A stretch of 64,000 nt of DNA from Cercis canadensis (taxonomy: Eukaryota > Streptophyta > Magnoliopsida > Fabales > Fabaceae). Position 1 is the stretch's first letter, and each line of letters opens with the position of its first letter. Positions 1-11,115 of the stretch are shown here, piece by piece. The stretch is taken from the NCBI GenBank assembly GCA_003255065.1, contig QAOA01008705.1:49318-113317 (forward strand), written 5' to 3'. The notes beneath the pieces were generated by a model that had not been told where the DNA came from, made no database searches, and worked only from the letters and a program-made list of their open reading frames with translations. A program made the position numbers and the translations under genes.

Positions 1-930
1 TAAATATCTTAAACAACCATATGGCTCACAAATTTCAGCAAAGATACTTGGAGGAAGTAGGTTCTACCATTATTTTAGGGTAAATATATTTTCAGATTGA
101 GAATTTTAAATGCGTTTGATTAAATAAATATTAATGGAAAATTTTGAATTTAATGCTAGGATTGTATTGGGGTAATAGATGGTGCACATATTCGTACAAA
201 AGTGTCTTTGTAGGTTGCTCCAAAATATCGGGGTAGGAAAGACTATCCAACCCAAAATGTGTTAGCTGCATGCTTGTTTGACCTTAAATTTAGTTATGTT
301 ACCTGGATGGTAAGGCATTGCATCAAACTTAAGAATATTAAAAAATGCACTAAGCAAAGAAGATTATCTTAGAATACCCAGAGGTAATTAACATGATTTA
401 TGTGTGTTTGTAGCTTCTACTTTTTTTCCTGAGCTACATTTTAGTAATGATAGTTATTGTTGATAAGTAAATATTACCTTGTTGATGCTGATTTCATGTT
501 GAGAAAGGGGCTTATTACACCTTATAGAGGTGTACTCTATCACTTGAAAGAGTACTCAAGAAATCCACCTCAAACAACACGAGAATTATTCAATCTTCAA
601 CATTCATCTTTGCGCATTGCTATTGAAAGGGCTTTTAGGGTTTTGAAGAAAAGATTTCCTATCATTGGTAGTGGAACTGAACCAACTTATGGAATCAAGA
701 CCCAAAACATAATTATTTTAGCATGTTGCATTTTGCATAATTATTTGATGGGGGTATATCCAAATCAAGAGCTGATTGATGAAGTAGATGAAGAAATTCT
801 TAGCCAAAATGAGCCTCAACAACATATTCATGACCATAGAGATGAGGGTGAACATGCTGCTCTTAGAGAGCAATTGAAAGATTCTATAGCTGCTGCTATG
901 TGGAGAGATTACACAGCTTGTATCTCCTAG
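1..930 (+). pseudogene. PIF/Harbinger transposase (HARBI1-like DDE nuclease), broken
   Basis: Bases 165-310 read as the first catalytic block of the DDE_Tnp_4 family: an IDGAHI motif (normally IDGTHI) followed by YRGRKDYPTQNVLAAC and FDLKFSYV, with an in-frame stop just before IDG. The C-terminal third (457-930) is open and contains the family pattern TPYRGVLYHL, then ELFNLQHSSLR, IERAFRVLKKRFPI and ACCILHNYL, with the last E of the DDE triad expected at IERAFRVLK. Bases 310-457 do not continue the frame, so the central part with the second catalytic Asp is missing or scrambled. Known role of the family: cut-and-paste transposition with the Myb-like partner. The open part most likely begins in mid-gene; no convincing ATG is seen. 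Confidence 0.78.
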
Positions 931-1264
931 TTTATAGTTTACTATTTCAAAATTATTAGATGAGTTTTGTCCACCTGTATCTCCTAGTTTATAGTTTAGT
1001 TATTTGCTTTTGTGACTCAATTAGATTGTAGGAGAGCCTGTGTCATCTCTGTATTGTGAAAGACTTATTAATATTTAATGTAGTTTTTGAACAATATTAG
1101 CTTTCTTGAGTTTGAGTTTTTCTTCATTTAATGAATCACGCTTCCCATTTTTCCTTTATTTTCTATTACTAGAACTAGAAAAGTGTCTCAGTTCAAAAAG
1201 ACCAGAACAAACCTGTTAATGATATACTGCTTCTATATTTCTGTTGATTGTAGCTTCATTGCTG

Positions 1265-1480
1265 CTGGAAAAGATTGGTGGATGGAGGAAGAGGGCGCTG
1301 GGGCGCTGCACAACTGGCACAGCTGCACCTAGTCTCTAGTTGGGGATTCATTGCTTGTGCTAGGGCGCTAGTGTGCTGGGGAATTAGCGCAACTGCTCTA
1401 TGCTTCTGCTTGCTGCGTTCCAATTGCCCATAACAAGCGCTGCAGCCCTGTGCAAGTGGTGCTGGGGCTCTTAATTTCTA
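1265..1480. repeat. GC-rich segment with repeated GGGCGCTG/GCGCTG words
   Basis: Within AT-rich surroundings this short stretch repeats GGCGCTG, GGGCGCT and GCGCTGCAG-like words. The same vocabulary recurs in the long LTR at 18480-18830. It may be a piece of that LTR family or a compositionally biased spacer between the transposase and the Myb-like gene. No coding signal is visible. Confidence 0.4.
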
Positions 1481-1703
1481 TCTCTTTGTCCTTACTTAGT
1501 GCCATTTCCTCACTTTAAAGTTTAAACATAAAATCTGTATAATTTAAGTTAAACCTACAAAATTGACAAAAACACATTATTCAGCACTAACTTTCCTCAA
1601 GAAACATGCCAAATTCTAAGCTAGAAATACCTAAAGAGCTTATAACTTTTATGTTCTGTTGATGGATGCAATCATATTTTTGTTTTGGCTGTTTTTAGGA
1701 AGT

Positions 1704-2042
1704 ATGCCTAAGAAACAAGTTGCAAAAGGAAACAATAGTAAGGAGGCATGGATAAATGACATGGATGAAGCTCTTGTTGAGGCGTATTTGCATCAACATA
1801 ATTTGGGAAATAGATATGACAGTAACTTCACAACTACTGCATATGAAAACATAGTAAAAATGTTAGAAGAAAATTTTCAAAGAGATTTTGTGAAGGAAAA
1901 GGTGAAGGATCGTTGGAAGAACTTGAAGAAGAATTTTTCAAGGTGTTATGACATATGTAAGAATGGTTCAAGTGGATTTGGTTGGGATTCAACTACAAAA
2001 CCTAAAAAGTGGCCTCCTTTATTGAGGAAACTCAATCTGTAG
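1704..2042 (+). CDS. Myb/SANT-like DNA-binding domain protein of Harbinger element (partial)
   Basis: The ORF encodes a Myb/SANT-like domain of the Myb_DNA-bind_3 type: a tryptophan in EAWINDMDEALVEAYLHQ (helix 1), then KVKDRWKNLKKNF (the RW of the recognition helix) and SSGFGWDSTTK. In PIF/Harbinger transposons this protein binds the element ends and brings the transposase into the nucleus. ATG at 1704 is chosen because a 3' splice-site-like TTTTTAG lies just before it and the domain starts soon after. The frame stops at 2042, before the usual C-terminal part, which reappears in another frame from 2066; the gene is either spliced or frameshifted. It lies downstream of the transposase remnant on the same strand. 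Confidence 0.6.
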   Translation: MPKKQVAKGNNSKEAWINDMDEALVEAYLHQHNLGNRYDSNFTTTAYENIVKMLEENFQRDFVKEKVKDRWKNLKKNFSRCYDICKNGSSGFGWDSTTKPKKWPPLLRKLNL

Positions 2043-2537
2043 ATACACTTGATGCTAGTGATTAAGTGGCCTCTCATAATGAGGTAAATTTGGACAGCTT
2101 TCATGATTTAGATGATGAAAATGTTGTGACATCTTCTGAAGCTCGCTCTCAAGGCACTTCACAAGGTGCAAGTAGTTTAAAACCTAAAAAAAAAAAAAAG
2201 GCTAAGGATGATAAAGAATTTGATGGAATTAGAGAGGCCCTTCATGAGGTTGCTCAAGCTCTTAGAGNCAAAACCTAAAAAGTGACCTCCTTTATTGAGG
2301 AAACTCAATCTGTAGACACACTTGATGCTAGTGATTAAGTGGCCTCTCGTAATGAGGTGAATTTGGACAGCTTTCATGATTTAGATGATGAAAATGTTGT
2401 GACATCTTCTGAAGCTCGCTCTCAAGGCACTTCACAAGTTGCAAGTAGTTTAAAACCTAAAAAAAAAAAGGCTAAGGATGATAAAGAATTTGATGGAATT
2501 AGAGAGGCCCTTCAAGAGGTTGCTCAAGCTCTTAGAG
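1996..2537. repeat. Tandem direct duplication around single N (assembly overlap)
   Basis: Bases 1996-2267 and 2269-2537 are near-identical, differing by a few substitutions and by the length of one A-run. The left copy ends exactly at the N and the right copy begins exactly after it. This is the pattern of two contig ends that overlap but were placed side by side. Confidence 0.85.
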
Positions 2538-2809
2538 AGGGAAATGAAGTTTATCTGAGAGTCAAGCAGCCAGTCCCAAGTATTACTAAAGATCAAGTTT
2601 GGAAACTTTTGGAGGATTTGAAAATTGAGGAACACCAAATGGACACAACATACTTATATCTTATTGATCACCCTCAGAAAGTAAGGGCATTATTAGGATG
2701 CCCACAAGACAAGTACAAAAAAATATCACTTCAAAATGGTATTTGGTTCCCCTGTTGCAGCAAGGCAATAATTCATATTGTGATATTTGATATTTGTAGA
2801 ACCTGTTGA
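2066..2809 (+). pseudogene. C-terminal part of Harbinger Myb-like protein (duplicated by assembly)
   Basis: From 2339 an open frame carries an acidic, Ser-rich linker, a lysine run (KPKKKKAKDDKEFDGIREAL) and the helical C-terminal region typical of plant Myb/SANT-like Harbinger proteins, ending with LIDHPQKVRALLGCPQDKYK; the family usually ends in a block with a GCP motif. The segment 2066-2278 is the first, interrupted copy of the same sequence. The frame is shifted relative to the DNA-binding domain upstream, so the gene is broken or spliced here. Confidence 0.6.
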
Positions 2810-3484
2810 GGGATTGTATAACTTACATTATTCACTTCTCTTTGCATGCAATATGTTCAAGTTTTAAGTGCTTAAGCAATATATCAACTACCTCATGGAG
2901 TGGAGTTTTATCACACTAGCTGGACCAATATATCAGAAAGAGTAGATGTAAAGGCTTTGACATGATGGAGATTTTGGCTGTTTGAGCTTGAAAAAAGACA
3001 TATAATTATTATTCTAAAAATTTCAGAAAGTATATTTGTTTATAACTGCTTTAAGTAGCTTAATAGTTGCCAAATATAAATTAACATACTAATATTCTGA
3101 TGATAGACGGCTGTCCATGAAGCCATGATCTTTGCATCCTAGGCCTTGGTTTTTGTATGAATCTTGGTTTAATAGAGGCTTTTCCTACATGATCCTTGAA
3201 GGGATGCTAAACTTGTCTCAAAATTGGTAAAAGAAAATGAGGTATATGCTGAGTTTTGTGCATTTATTCTTCAACTGAAATAAGAAAAAAATAATTCAAA
3301 GAAAATGAAAATATTACATTGTTATTCTCTAACATGCCAAGTTTGAAAAAAGAAATAGTATTGACTCTATGAGCAGATGTTTAATCAAACTAGCTATAAA
3401 TAATGTTTAATAACAAATATTTAAAACTATACAACTTAAGCACAAAAACTATTAACTATGTTATTTTAAAATCTCATATGCTAG
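2810..3484. other. No gene seen
   Basis: AT-rich sequence between the Harbinger remnant and the Helitron remnant. I see no extended reading frame, RNA gene or clear inverted repeat. Confidence 0.6.
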
Positions 3485-4610
3485 TCAATTAAACTTGTGG
3501 TTAGTAGTCTTCTGCTCACCCGTAAGTCTTGAGAACATTTCCATGTGTTCTTGTGCTAGCTTATCTCTATCATAGGAGGTCTTATCATAAATCAGTTTAT
3601 TTTTTCCAGATGTACCGCTGGGATTTGTTAGCAATGACATGAGTGGGTAGTCACGTAGGCTCTTGCAATCATTTTGTAACAACTTTTCTATCTTTGCTAG
3701 TGTCTGATCTTTAAGCTCATCATCACTCATACTCAGTCCTAGAACAAATTCATTAGGGGTTGATGTCATGATACTTGTATGGCTAATAATATAATATTGT
3801 ATTCTATGAAAGAACTTACTCATTACTACCTCACAAAAAATATTCTATAAGTATCAAGTTTTTACTGTATCCCTATTTTATGATTGAATGTATGACATCT
3901 ATCTATTTCATACCATTACAAATTGTACATGGATTATTGAACAATCTCCGCCGCTTGTGGACGATATCATCATACATTAATTCCCACGTATCTTTCCACA
4001 CCAAATCTGGTCTATTTATGTTGTTCGACATTAGGAGCGTAACAAATAAGACCCTCTGGTAATGGGTAGATCCCCATGCACTTGCTTCCTTTATACGTTC
4101 TATAAATTCATTGTCATCATCGTGAAGACCAACTGCATAGTATGCTGCTTTAAATGTACCATATACAACCCCATTAATTGTCCTAATGTCTTCATAACTT
4201 ATACATCCTCTTTGAATGTTCAACAGCAGTCACAAATAATACATCTCAGCCCCAGGTGGAACGTAATATAGTCTCTCAACAGAGAAACCTCTCTTCCTTG
4301 GCAACTATTCCTTAGTTGCATGTTTCCATACAAAATAATTTGGGAACTTATCATAGGTCAGATGTCTAGCAAATGGGTAATTTATGCCTGTTCTATTCAA
4401 TACATTATCAAGGTCATCGCCCTCTTGGAAGACAACTAACTCTGGGAGATGAAATGAGAACTTTTCCACTAGTGGATCTCGGTGTTGAATATCAAATGAG
4501 AATATCTTCCAGGCTGCCTCACATGCAAAAACAAACCTACAATCGTAATAAATAGTATAGATACAACAAATATAATTAATTATTGGGATGAATGTACATT
4601 GGACCCACAA
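3485..4610 (-). pseudogene. Helitron Rep/helicase-like protein fragment, decayed
   Basis: Three consecutive minus-strand segments read as the middle region of plant Helitron RepHel proteins: DCRFVFACEAAWKIFSFDI, HLPELVVF, FPNYFVWKH (4305-4610); then YYLRLLLNIQRGCISYEDI, INGVVYGTFKAAYYAVGL, ERIKEASAWGSTHYQRVLFV (3903-4260); then TPNEFVLGLSMSDDELK, LAKIEKLLQ and LAQEHMEMFSRLTGEQK (3485-3823). This is the region between the Rep domain and the SF1 helicase motifs. The Rep endonuclease and Walker boxes are not present, and stops and frameshifts separate the pieces. No TC or CTRR ends with a 3' hairpin were located. Confidence 0.75.
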
Positions 4611-5786
4611 ATTAACGTGTTAATGAAAATAAATAGTATAGATAATTTTAGTTATCAATTTTGCTTATGGTATGAATACCAATTGCTGTATTAAATAACT
4701 AGTCATATTTCTTATTGATCAACATACGTTAACACAACCACATAACCTTACAAATTAAATTTCAATCGTAACTACGTAGTCATTTGAGTACGTCTACTAT
4801 GTTCAATGCATTAGAAATTCAATACCACTTGAAAACTAATCTAGGTTATCAAGAAATAAAATTGTACCAGTAGGGTCAACCCTATTTAAGAGGGATGAGC
4901 CTGCAATACATACAAGAAGTTCAAATACTCCATTCCTCTTAAACATGTCTATGATTGAGTCCTGTAAATAATGAGACAAAACATTACTTTCCATTCAATC
5001 TAACCAAATTATTTGAAGCACATTCATCTATTATGTGAGGCTTCATATTCAAATTAATCATTTTGGTTTTCACCTTGGCATGCCCATCAGCATCAGGTTC
5101 CTAATGTCAAAAGAGGCATCCCTTAATTGTTTTGTTTCTCGCACATTTGTATTTTGGTATGTGGATTTTGTCCTCCTTTAGATATGTTGCTGCTGGCATA
5201 TAAGTTGCAGATTTATTTCCTTCTCATCCTGTTTGGAACCACAAAATTTTAAGAATTGAACTGATTTGTAAACCAATTCTTTAATAAAACTTGTTTGAAA
5301 TCCTATTAACTAAAAAATTGAACTGATTTACAAATCATTTTATTTGGAATATATTAGGATTTACATATCCTATCACTTTTGCTATGATTTGCAAATCATT
5401 TTTTTTTTCAAATTAATTCAATTTGTTTCTAATTATGATGTTCTGAACACGCTATATGTTTTTCTTATCTTTTCACAAAAAGAGAAATATGGTCTATGAC
5501 TGATCAAGATATTGTTCATAATCTATTCTTTTTTATTTATTTACCTATTACAAGATTTTAAAAATATATTTTTGAATTTTGTTTGTTTATACATAAGAAA
5601 ATGTTCCATAAAAAAAATAAGAAACTGGATAATGAATTCTTACTGCTATTTCTAACAGAAGCTTTAAAAGAAAATCTTTTACCTGTATTATGGTTTTACT
5701 TTTTAGTTAGAACTAAAACATCTAAATGAATTCCCTTATGAAATTTGGCAAACACGCAGCTCACAATTTTGTACTAAAAATGATTT
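4611..5786. other. No gene seen
   Basis: AT-rich sequence with short frames only. Part of it may extend the Helitron remnant, but I could not match it to a domain. Confidence 0.5.
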
Positions 5787-5794
5787 TAAAATTA

Positions 5795-6755
5795 GAGTAA
5801 ATTATTTTGACTTCTCTTAAAGTTTCATGCTTTTGCACAAACCTCTCTTTTTATCATCAAATCTACTATAAAACCCAATTTAGTAATGGATGTTTGAAAT
5901 ATTTTTGAATATTCTGTATTTTTATTTTCTCTAATTTTTATAATATTCATATGTTAAAGTTATGAGGTGACAAAAATACTATCATTGTTGAACTCACACT
6001 TAACCCTAACTTAAACTACTAAAAAAATGAAGCTTAAAGTCTAACCTCTCTTTCATACAAACCACACTCAATTTACTGTTGAGACTTGCAAATCTCATAA
6101 TGCGATTGGAAAATTGGACTGATGGATGTTGAAGGAGGTTGAGTTGGATTGGTAGTGCTTGAAGGAGGGCAAGTTATTGTTGTGGATGTTATGGTCTTGG
6201 CACTAGTTCCATGTTCTACTAAATTGATTTTGTTGTCATTGCTATTCAGAGTAGTCCAATGCCATAACCCCTCATCCACTGTTTCTAAGTTTTTATCTGT
6301 CCTAAGGAGGAAGACCAATGGATCTTGAAGTGTAGTCCACATGTATGGCCATGCCCAATTTTTTACAAAAATTCATTAAATTTAGTATCATTTCGAGTCA
6401 TAATTTGTAAAAGATTCCTTTCAAACACATTCAATTCAAAGGATGTTATGTGGCAACAAGGTATAGTTGTTGGGGTATTCTTAATGGTCCAGGTATTTGA
6501 GTTGCCATGTCCCAACTTATAATTGATGGGCATTTGGGGTTTGTCCCTTTAATTGACAATTTAAGCTCTCACTAAAGAGTATTTTAGGTATTTTTTAGTT
6601 TTTTTTTTTGGCATTCACAATTAACTAACGGAGTGATTCAATGTTTCATTTAAATAGGGGCTATTTGTCGTGTGTTTTAAAAATACAAGAGGGGTTGGTG
6701 TAGGTTTTGGAAGTAAAGATTTGTGCAAAAGAGGGGAGATTAAAGCAATTATATC
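5795..6755. mobile_element. Mutator-like non-autonomous element, 961 bp
   Basis: The ends are imperfect inverted repeats (left GAGTAAATTATTTTGACTTC, right in reverse complement GATATAATTGCTTTAATCTC), both followed by a TTTTGCACAAA-containing block. They are flanked by TAAAATTA at 5787-5794 and 6756-6763; extending outward by one base gives 8 of 9 matches, as expected for an aged 9-bp Mutator duplication. The interior holds a short Thr/Pro/Ser-rich minus-strand frame (6073-6342) that I do not recognise. Confidence 0.5.
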
Positions 6756-6763
6756 TAAAATTA

Positions 6764-7290
6764 AATATATAAAATTGTTTTGTTAATTTCAAAAATCAAT
6801 AAATCAATCAATCAATCAATCAATATTATCATAAAGATAATTATAAAATCACTTTCCCCTTATCATCTTAGGTTATTAGAATCATACTATTAATATATGA
6901 ACAAATTACAACTAATAAAAAGTTCTTATTTAGAGATAAGAATCCTATCAATCCCAGTGGTTACATTTGCAATCTATCTGTAGTACATGAACCAAATCTG
7001 GTTAAGTTTTCTCATTATACCCATTGCTCCTCACCAACCCACCCTTAATAAATTGCTCAATCATATTGAAGATTTTATGGCAAGATCAAATTCTCAAATT
7101 TCCTTTATCCTCTAACAAAAGTAAGACATTTAAACTTGACATTGTATTTGAGCACCCTTTTATTCATAGCCAATGGTTTTCCTCACAAGTTTTTGTGCTA
7201 AGACAATTCAAGGCACTTAAATTGGTAGTTAGTACCAAATTATTGCTCCCATTAGGATCTTGCAGCAATATCAATTTTGTTATCACCAAA
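6764..7290. other. Upstream region of MADS gene; ATCA microsatellite
   Basis: Contains a short (AATC)n run near 6798-6825 and AT-rich sequence. No gene is seen. It is the 5' flank of the MADS-box gene. Confidence 0.5.
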
Positions 7291-7296
7291 TAGGCC

Positions 7297-7304
7297 TATA
7301 TAAA
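7297..7304 (+). promoter_or_regulatory. TATA box of the MADS-box gene
   Basis: TATATAAA lies 84 bp before the ATG at 7388, which leaves room for a short 5' leader with a CT-rich stretch. The position and match are typical of a plant core promoter. Confidence 0.65.
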
Positions 7305-7387
7305 GGACCCACTGTTTGTGGTAAGAAAACCACAAAGACAATTTCTCCCATTTTCCTTCTTGCTTCTTTTCTTTTCTAATCTTAGCC

Positions 7388-8122
7388 ATGACTAGAAAGA
7401 AGGTGAAGCTCCAATTCATAGCCAATGACTCTATGAGAAAAGCCACTTTCAAGAAGAGAAAGAAGGGCTTGATGAAGAAGGTCAATGAACTTAGCACACT
7501 TTGTGACATTGATGCGTGTGCTATTATCTACAGCCCCTATGATCCTCAGCCCGAGATTTGGCCATCGCCATTGGGGGTCCAAAAGGTGCTGGCCAAGTTC
7601 AAGAGAATTCCTGATTTGGAGAAGAGCAAGAAGATGATGAATCAGGAGAGCTTCACAGCACAGAGGATCTTCAAGTCGAAAGAGCAGGTGAGGAAGCTGA
7701 GGAAAGACAACAGAGAGAAGCTGATGACCCAGCTCATGTATCAGTACCTTGGTGTGGGGAAGATTCTGCACAACATGACCATAACTGATCTCAATGATTT
7801 TGCATTGTTGATTGATCAAAATATGACTGAGATCACTAAGAGGATTGATGCGCTGGACGAGGCTCCACAGAGTCAAATTCAAGCTAGTGTGGCGGCACAA
7901 AAACTTGCACCGACATCAGCAATAGCAGCAGGAGCAGCACATGGAGTGGGGAGGACCACTGAAATGGCACAAGCCAAGCAGGGACTGGGCTTGGAGGTGA
8001 ATATGGATGGTGTGCAAAGGCAACAACAGTTCATGGACCTTGTCAATAGTGGTGGGGAAGGGATGCTACCAATTGGTGCCAATTACCAAAATCCCTTTTG
8101 GTCTAATAACTTTTTCCCTTGA
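7388..8122 (+). CDS. Type I M-gamma MADS-box transcription factor, AGL80-like
   Basis: Intronless 244-residue protein, the usual form of type I MADS genes. Residues 1-60 are the MADS (SRF-TF) domain: MTRKKVKLQFIANDS, ATFKKRKKGLMKKVNELSTL and CAIIYSPYD. It is followed by the WPSPLGVQKVLAKF motif and the KKMMNQESFTAQRI segment diagnostic of the M-gamma AGL80/PHERES1 group. Residues 95-160 form a helical region, and a Q/A/G-rich tail follows. There is no K-box, as expected for type I. Known role of relatives: Arabidopsis AGL80 acts in the central cell and early endosperm as a nuclear heterodimer with M-alpha proteins. The start is supported by AGCCATGAC context, an upstream TATA box and the family N-terminus. 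It is the only gene here that looks fully intact; transposons lie on both sides. Confidence 0.93.
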   Translation: MTRKKVKLQFIANDSMRKATFKKRKKGLMKKVNELSTLCDIDACAIIYSPYDPQPEIWPSPLGVQKVLAKFKRIPDLEKSKKMMNQESFTAQRIFKSKEQVRKLRKDNREKLMTQLMYQYLGVGKILHNMTITDLNDFALLIDQNMTEITKRIDALDEAPQSQIQASVAAQKLAPTSAIAAGAAHGVGRTTEMAQAKQGLGLEVNMDGVQRQQQFMDLVNSGGEGMLPIGANYQNPFWSNNFFP

Positions 8123-8755
8123 AAAGGTTATGGATGTCTTAGGGTCTTTCCCAGCTGATTTATATTAAGTTTGGTGTCATTTTCTTAGCAATGTTTTTAT
8201 ATTTGATGTCTTTGTCTTTGAATTTGCATAATAATTGTCCTGATCTTAGTGTTTTCTTTTTTTCATATGAATGATCTTAAAGTTTTATGCTTATTTTTAA
8301 AATTTCAGCATAGCTATTCATTGCTGTTTAACATTTGATTATATTTGAATTTTTCAATTAGCTAGTTTGATTATTCTTTTAAGGATTGATTTTATAATAT
8401 TTTCTTTCTGTGATAAACAATTCATTAAGCTTATCTTAATGATGATTTAGTTGAATTGATAGTTTTAAATGATTAACTTATATAAAAATGATTAAAAAAG
8501 TAATTAAATTTGAAAAATTATTAATAATCATTTGTGACCCTTTATTTATGCCTTTTGCGATTTTGTATGAATTTTTTTTTTAAATATAAAATTAACTTAC
8601 ATTGAAATGTATAATAAGTTTATGATTATTGATGTATTAATTTTGGTATGTTGAAAAAATATGAAATTTTAGCTGCTTACATAAATATTTTTACTTTTCA
8701 CCCTGCGCTAGAGTAACATATAAAAACTCAAATAATAAATTACTATGATTATGCA
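8123..8755. other. 3' flank of MADS gene, no gene seen
   Basis: AT-rich 3' untranslated and intergenic sequence. No further coding signal. Confidence 0.5.
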
Positions 8756-8763
8756 ATCTATAT

Positions 8764-9564
8764 TAGGGGTGTTCATAACCGGGAAACCCGCATGAAACCG
8801 ACCAAATAGAAGCAAATCAGACGGTTTTAGTTGCGGACCAAGCGAGATCATATGGATGAAATTGAATAAACTGGTTTAAGCCAATCAATTCAATTTTAAC
8901 TCAGAAAAACCGACAGAAATCGAACCCGGCCGAATTTAATCCCATTTATGAAAACGATGACGTTTTGAAAACCCCTTCTCGATACTTACAAGTTCCAAGG
9001 CCTCTAATATGGTTTCACAATTTCCAATATGAGGCAAAATAGAAACTAGACAGAGGCCATTGTTTTCTTGATTGCCCAGCTATGGATTCAAGGCTTCCAA
9101 CCTCTAGGTTCTTTGTTTCTCATGTTGTCGATCAATGGGTCCTTGCTCCAGGCCATGGATTAACGCCAACGACGCTCATATGTGCTAGCGAGTAGCAACA
9201 ATGGCACCATTGCCATTAATGCTAATGATGGAAGTTAAAGCCCAAGTACGTTTCATTTCTTGTCTGAATCATTATTTTTGGCGTGCATTCTTGGATTTTC
9301 TTCCATTTTTCTATTAATTTGTTGTGGGTTTGCTGTTTGTGATATGTTAATTTGGTTATAATTCAAAAAATTTGTTTAGGTATTTTTTTGTTTTGGGTTT
9401 TTGGATTTCCTTCATGATTTTTGAATTTGTATGGGTTTGTTATTCCGCTCAAAACTTTGTCGGTTTTCAATTTGGTGTGGTCGGTGTCAAGTGGGAAAAT
9501 TCTCAACCCGATGATCATCAGTCGGGTGAGATAGTTCCTCAAATCCAACCGATGAACACCCCTA
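8764..9564. mobile_element. hAT-type MITE, 801 bp
   Basis: The ends are inverted: TAGGGGTGTTCAT on the left and ATGAACACCCCTA on the right. They are flanked by a perfect 8-bp duplication ATCTATAT (8756-8763 and 9565-9572), the hAT signature. There is no transposase. Subterminal sequence is rich in ACCCG/CGGGT words, as in many plant hAT MITEs. The right part is repeated after the N gap (11813-11998). Confidence 0.8.
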
Positions 9565-10243
9565 ATCTATATCAATGTCAACAGCTATAGAAACAAGGAA
9601 AATGCATCAAATTGGAAAGTCTCATGATCAAGGATATAAAGGCTCATTTAATTTGGTACATGAAATAAAAGTCATAGAATTGGAATGGGAACGGAATGAG
9701 CTAGAATTAAATGATCATTTCCATTCCATAGTTTGGTAATTTTATGAAATTAAAATAAATCTTGAAAGACATAAATATGCCTTACTTAAAATACGATTTT
9801 GTGAGTGTTAGATAAATTATATTTAGAGTAAACCTACACTTGAGTCCTCGAAAGATTCGAGTTTCAACAAAATCATCCTTCAAAGATACATAACTGCAAA
9901 ATGGTCATTTAAAGATTGCACATCCATAACAAAATAGTCTTCCGTTAGTCAGGTTTGTTAACAGGTGACGAAATTGCTGACGTGTCACCGTTAACTGCTT
10001 GTGTGGCACGTTAGGGACTTACATGACATTTTAAATTGCCATGTGGCATATGACGTGGATTAATTAAAAAAAAAAGGAAAATGCACTTATGGTCCATGCG
10101 GTGTCATTTCTTTATTTCTGATTTTCTCTTCTTCCCTTTCTCTGAAGTGCAAGTGCTAGGTAAAAGCCCTAACCCCCTTCCTCCCTAATGCTCGCCGATA
10201 CCTCTCTTCTGTTTGTCATGGGTTATTTTGAATCAAATTAATA

Positions 10244-10492
10244 GTGTTCCCAACATCCCATTCAAAAATCTTCCTTGTGTTGGATCTTGTGCTGACCATT
10301 GTTGGGATCTGCGTGATTTTCCTCTTTTCTTTGGGGATTGTTTTGTATTATGTCTTGAACGAATATGCCATCACCAACCTCGCTGTTGCTAGCTGGCCCT
10401 CCATTCAAGGTTTTTCTGTTTTAGCTCTTTCTGGGTTTTACAAGGGAATCCTTAAGCAAACAGTATACTTCTCAATGAAACAAAAGCAATAG
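10244..10492 (+). pseudogene. Hydrophobic membrane-protein fragment, copy A
   Basis: Same sequence as 12673-12921 with two residue changes; see that entry. It has no ATG of its own at the start of the frame. Confidence 0.4.
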
Positions 10493-10716
10493 CTAAGTAA
10501 GCAAATGGGGGAAAGCTACTGCATTTTTTGCTTAGTAGAAGCTATTGATTTTGTTAACCCCTTTCCTTTCTTCCCTGGCTGGATGCATTTTTATGTATGG
10601 ATATGGTTTTTTTTTTTTATGCATATGGTTATTCTATACCTATCTTTTTGTTTCTTCTCTCTTTCTCTCTCTCTCTCTCTCTCATGTCTGAAATTTTTTT
10701 TCTTGCTTTTTAATAA

Positions 10717-11115
10717 GAGTAAAACCCTTTTTTAGTCCTTGAAAAATGCAACCACTGACAAAATCGTCCTCCAAAAATTTTTGGTGACAAATTAGTCCTT
10801 AAATTATTATTTCGTTGACAAATTAGTCCTTAAATTATTATTTCGCTGACAAATTAGTCCTTTAGTAGGCAAAATCAGTGAAAAGAAAATGATGACTTGA
10901 ATGAGAAAAAGATGGCTTAAACATAGCTAGGTAAGATCAGTGAAAGAATTTTAAGAAATAGGTCTGTAGGAGTCCAGAACTTTTATCATTAAAGTACCAG
11001 AGGACTAATTTGTCAGACAGAATAATAATTCAATGACCAATTTGTCATTGAAAATTTTTGGAGGACGAATTTGTCAGTAGCTACATTTTTCAAGGACTAA
11101 AAAAGGGTTTTACTC
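10717..11115. mobile_element. Mutator-like MITE, 399 bp, copy A
   Basis: The inverted ends begin GAGTAAAACCCTTTTTTAG and run on through TCCTTGAAAAATGCA. A perfect 9-bp duplication TTTTAATAA flanks it (10708-10716 and 11116-11124). It contains tandem copies of a 31-bp ACAAATTAGTCCTTAAATTA-type unit. It sits in a CT-microsatellite-containing stretch between two gene-like fragments of the larger element, possibly a former intron. Confidence 0.82.

Larger units (their letters stand above)
1..2809 (+). mobile_element. Decayed PIF/Harbinger-type DNA transposon
   Basis: Two proteins that characterise plant PIF/Harbinger elements lie next to each other on the same strand: a DDE transposase (1-930) and a Myb/SANT-like DNA-binding protein (1704 onward). 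Known for the superfamily: both proteins are needed for transposition. The left end lies outside the window and I found no terminal inverted repeats or 3-bp target duplication, so the boundaries are only those of the coding remnants. The transposase is broken, so the copy is dead. A stretch rich in GGGCGCTG words separates the two genes. The right part is artificially duplicated around an N at 2268. Confidence 0.7.

Noticed and set aside
6073-6342. Thr/Pro/Ser-rich 89-codon minus-strand frame as a gene
   Set aside because: Low-complexity, no domain, inside a non-autonomous element.
7288-7296. CCAAATAGG as a CArG box upstream of the MADS gene
   Set aside because: Only five A/T between CC and GG; the canonical CC(A/T)6GG is not met.
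7382-7900. 172-codon minus-strand frame opposite the MADS gene
   Set aside because: Shadow of the MADS coding sequence; no domain and it starts inside the gene.
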